Source of the DNA: Marinobacter denitrificans | Lineage (GTDB): Bacteria; Pseudomonadota; Gammaproteobacteria; Pseudomonadales; Oleiphilaceae | DNA: 64,000 nt | Direction of reading: 5' to 3' | NCBI RefSeq assembly: GCF_008795955.1 | Contig: NZ_VMHN01000010.1 | Coordinates: 98,526 to 162,525 of the forward strand | Shown: piece after piece, positions 63,874 to 64,000 of the stretch | Numbering within the stretch: the stretch's first letter is position 1 | Layout of the letters: the number at the start of each line of letters is the position of its first letter | The notes under the pieces: generated by a model | Told to the model about the DNA's origin: nothing | The model's database searches: none | Seen by the model: only the letters and a program-made list of their open reading frames with translations | Made by a program: the position numbers and the translations under genes

Positions 63874-63910
63874 TGACCTGCCCCCAATCACTAAACCGCT
63901 CACTGCTTAG
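62933..63910 (+). CDS. IS110-family transposase, C-terminus truncated
   Basis: 325-codon frame; residues 1-313 are native. The N-terminal RuvC-like DEDD domain has GIDLAKTVFSIHG, GMEACSGAHYWARE and KNDDNDAEAI. The Tnp_20 part has MAIPGIGPQTATALLA and YSTGGKVRLGRITKRGDKYLRTLLIHG with the catalytic Ser. The protein normally continues past RRGYKRAAV; here it reads into the inserted IS3 end (DLPPITKPLTA). Probably inactive. An AGGAGG site lies before the ATG. Confidence 0.87.
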   Translation: MNVTTIGIDLAKTVFSIHGTDTHGKVVVRKRLNRPKLLAFFAQLPPCLIGMEACSGAHYWARELTKLGHDARIIAPRFVAPYRKSSKNDDNDAEAICEAVGRPNMRFVPIKTEDQQATLCLHRIRRGLTKERTAQINQIRGLLAEFGLIIPQGRYAARRRVPEILEDAENGLPMRARHLIGNINQRILQLDEEILAYDREIEAMARHDEQAKRLMAIPGIGPQTATALLASAPDPRQFKSGRHFAAWLGLVPRQYSTGGKVRLGRITKRGDKYLRTLLIHGTRAVIATLHDKQDRLSGWARDLVERRGYKRAAVDLPPITKPLTA

Positions 63911-64000
63911 TAATGTCGGTTAATTTCGACCCTTTGCCGGTAGTCCGGTAGCCAGCGGCGAACTCCAGTGGTGTCTGGTAACCCAATGCTGAATGGGGCC
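63874..64000 (-). mobile_element. Second IS3-family element, end only
   Basis: Begins TGACCTGCCCCCAATCAC, a common IS3-family terminal repeat. It differs from the complete IS3 element at 60984, so it is a different IS. It continues beyond the window. Confidence 0.78.
63900..64000 (-). CDS. IS3-family transposase C-terminus (5' end outside window)
   Basis: The frame reads PHSALGYQTPLEFAAGY then KLTDITKQ and stop at 63900. RPHSALGYxTPxEFA is the conserved end of IS3-family OrfB integrases. It overlaps the last codons of the truncated IS110 frame on the other strand. Confidence 0.85.
   Translation of the reverse strand, partial: PHSALGYQTPLEFAAGYRTTGKGSKLTDITKQ

Noticed and set aside
1..64000. 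CRISPR array, tRNA or rRNA genes
   Set aside because: No regularly spaced repeats, no cloverleaf with a recognisable T-loop, no rRNA-like segment noticed on reading.

Overview
The window looks like chromosomal DNA of a marine gammaproteobacterium, most likely Marinobacter or a close relative. This is an inference from gene content: RND pumps, many c-di-GMP proteins, a DASH cryptochrome, a T_hemolysin/acyl-ligase cluster, a UMF1-type transporter and a RegB/RegA pair. Nothing in the window (rRNA, for example) fixes the name. Genes are densely packed on both strands, many with 1-20 bp overlaps. I saw no tRNA, rRNA or CRISPR array.

Layout. 1-9.2 kb: end of a chemoreceptor gene with a sigma-28-like promoter, a SixA-CHAD fusion, small redox and transport genes, an HD-GYP c-di-GMP phosphodiesterase, a hotdog thioesterase and a periplasmic solute-binding protein. 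9.4-16.3 kb: a DJ-1/PfpI protein, a thioesterase, and an electrophile-detoxification locus (glutathione-dependent formaldehyde dehydrogenase, TetR regulator, Old Yellow Enzyme, SDR) with TAGAC/GTCTA operators, then a DASH cryptochrome. 16.5-19.8 kb: a PEP-CTERM protein, a fructosamine-kinase-like protein, a DUF1232 protein and an ammonium transporter. 19.9-28.3 kb: a five-gene minus-strand export operon (adaptor, RND pump, ABC ATPase, FtsX-type permease, AttH-like lipoprotein). 28.5-36.1 kb: a diguanylate cyclase, a second RND pump with its adaptor, and an OprC/NosA-like copper receptor. 36.3-42.1 kb: gdhA, a KaiC-like/PEP-synthase-like fusion and a RegB/RegA-type redox two-component pair. 42.1-47.7 kb: a CbiM-like permease, a SulP transporter with a persulfide-dioxygenase-like MBL protein, and a PAS-GAF-GGDEF protein.

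47.1-51.4 kb holds a tightly overlapping four-gene operon: T_hemolysin (GNAT-like), an acyl/AMP ligase fused in frame to a haem-oxygenase-like diiron oxidase, an SDR and a TPR protein. It stands divergently from a QseBC-like two-component system. This reads as an uncharacterised acyl-derived small-molecule pathway and is the best candidate for an undescribed system. 53.7-59.5 kb carries alkylation repair (Ada-AlkA, Ogt), an MFS transporter, a HAF-repeat secreted protein of different base composition and another solute-binding protein.

The right end (59.67-64 kb) is a gene-cassette array with attC sites and no integrase in the window (CALIN-like). Four cassettes can be delimited because the first bases of a cassette are complementary to the R'' half of its own attC: a VOC protein, a BrnT/BrnA toxin-antitoxin pair, a small gene broken by an IS3 element, and a small hypothetical gene. 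The fourth attC is interrupted by an IS1111-like (IS110 family) element, and that element is truncated by a second IS3-family element running off the window.
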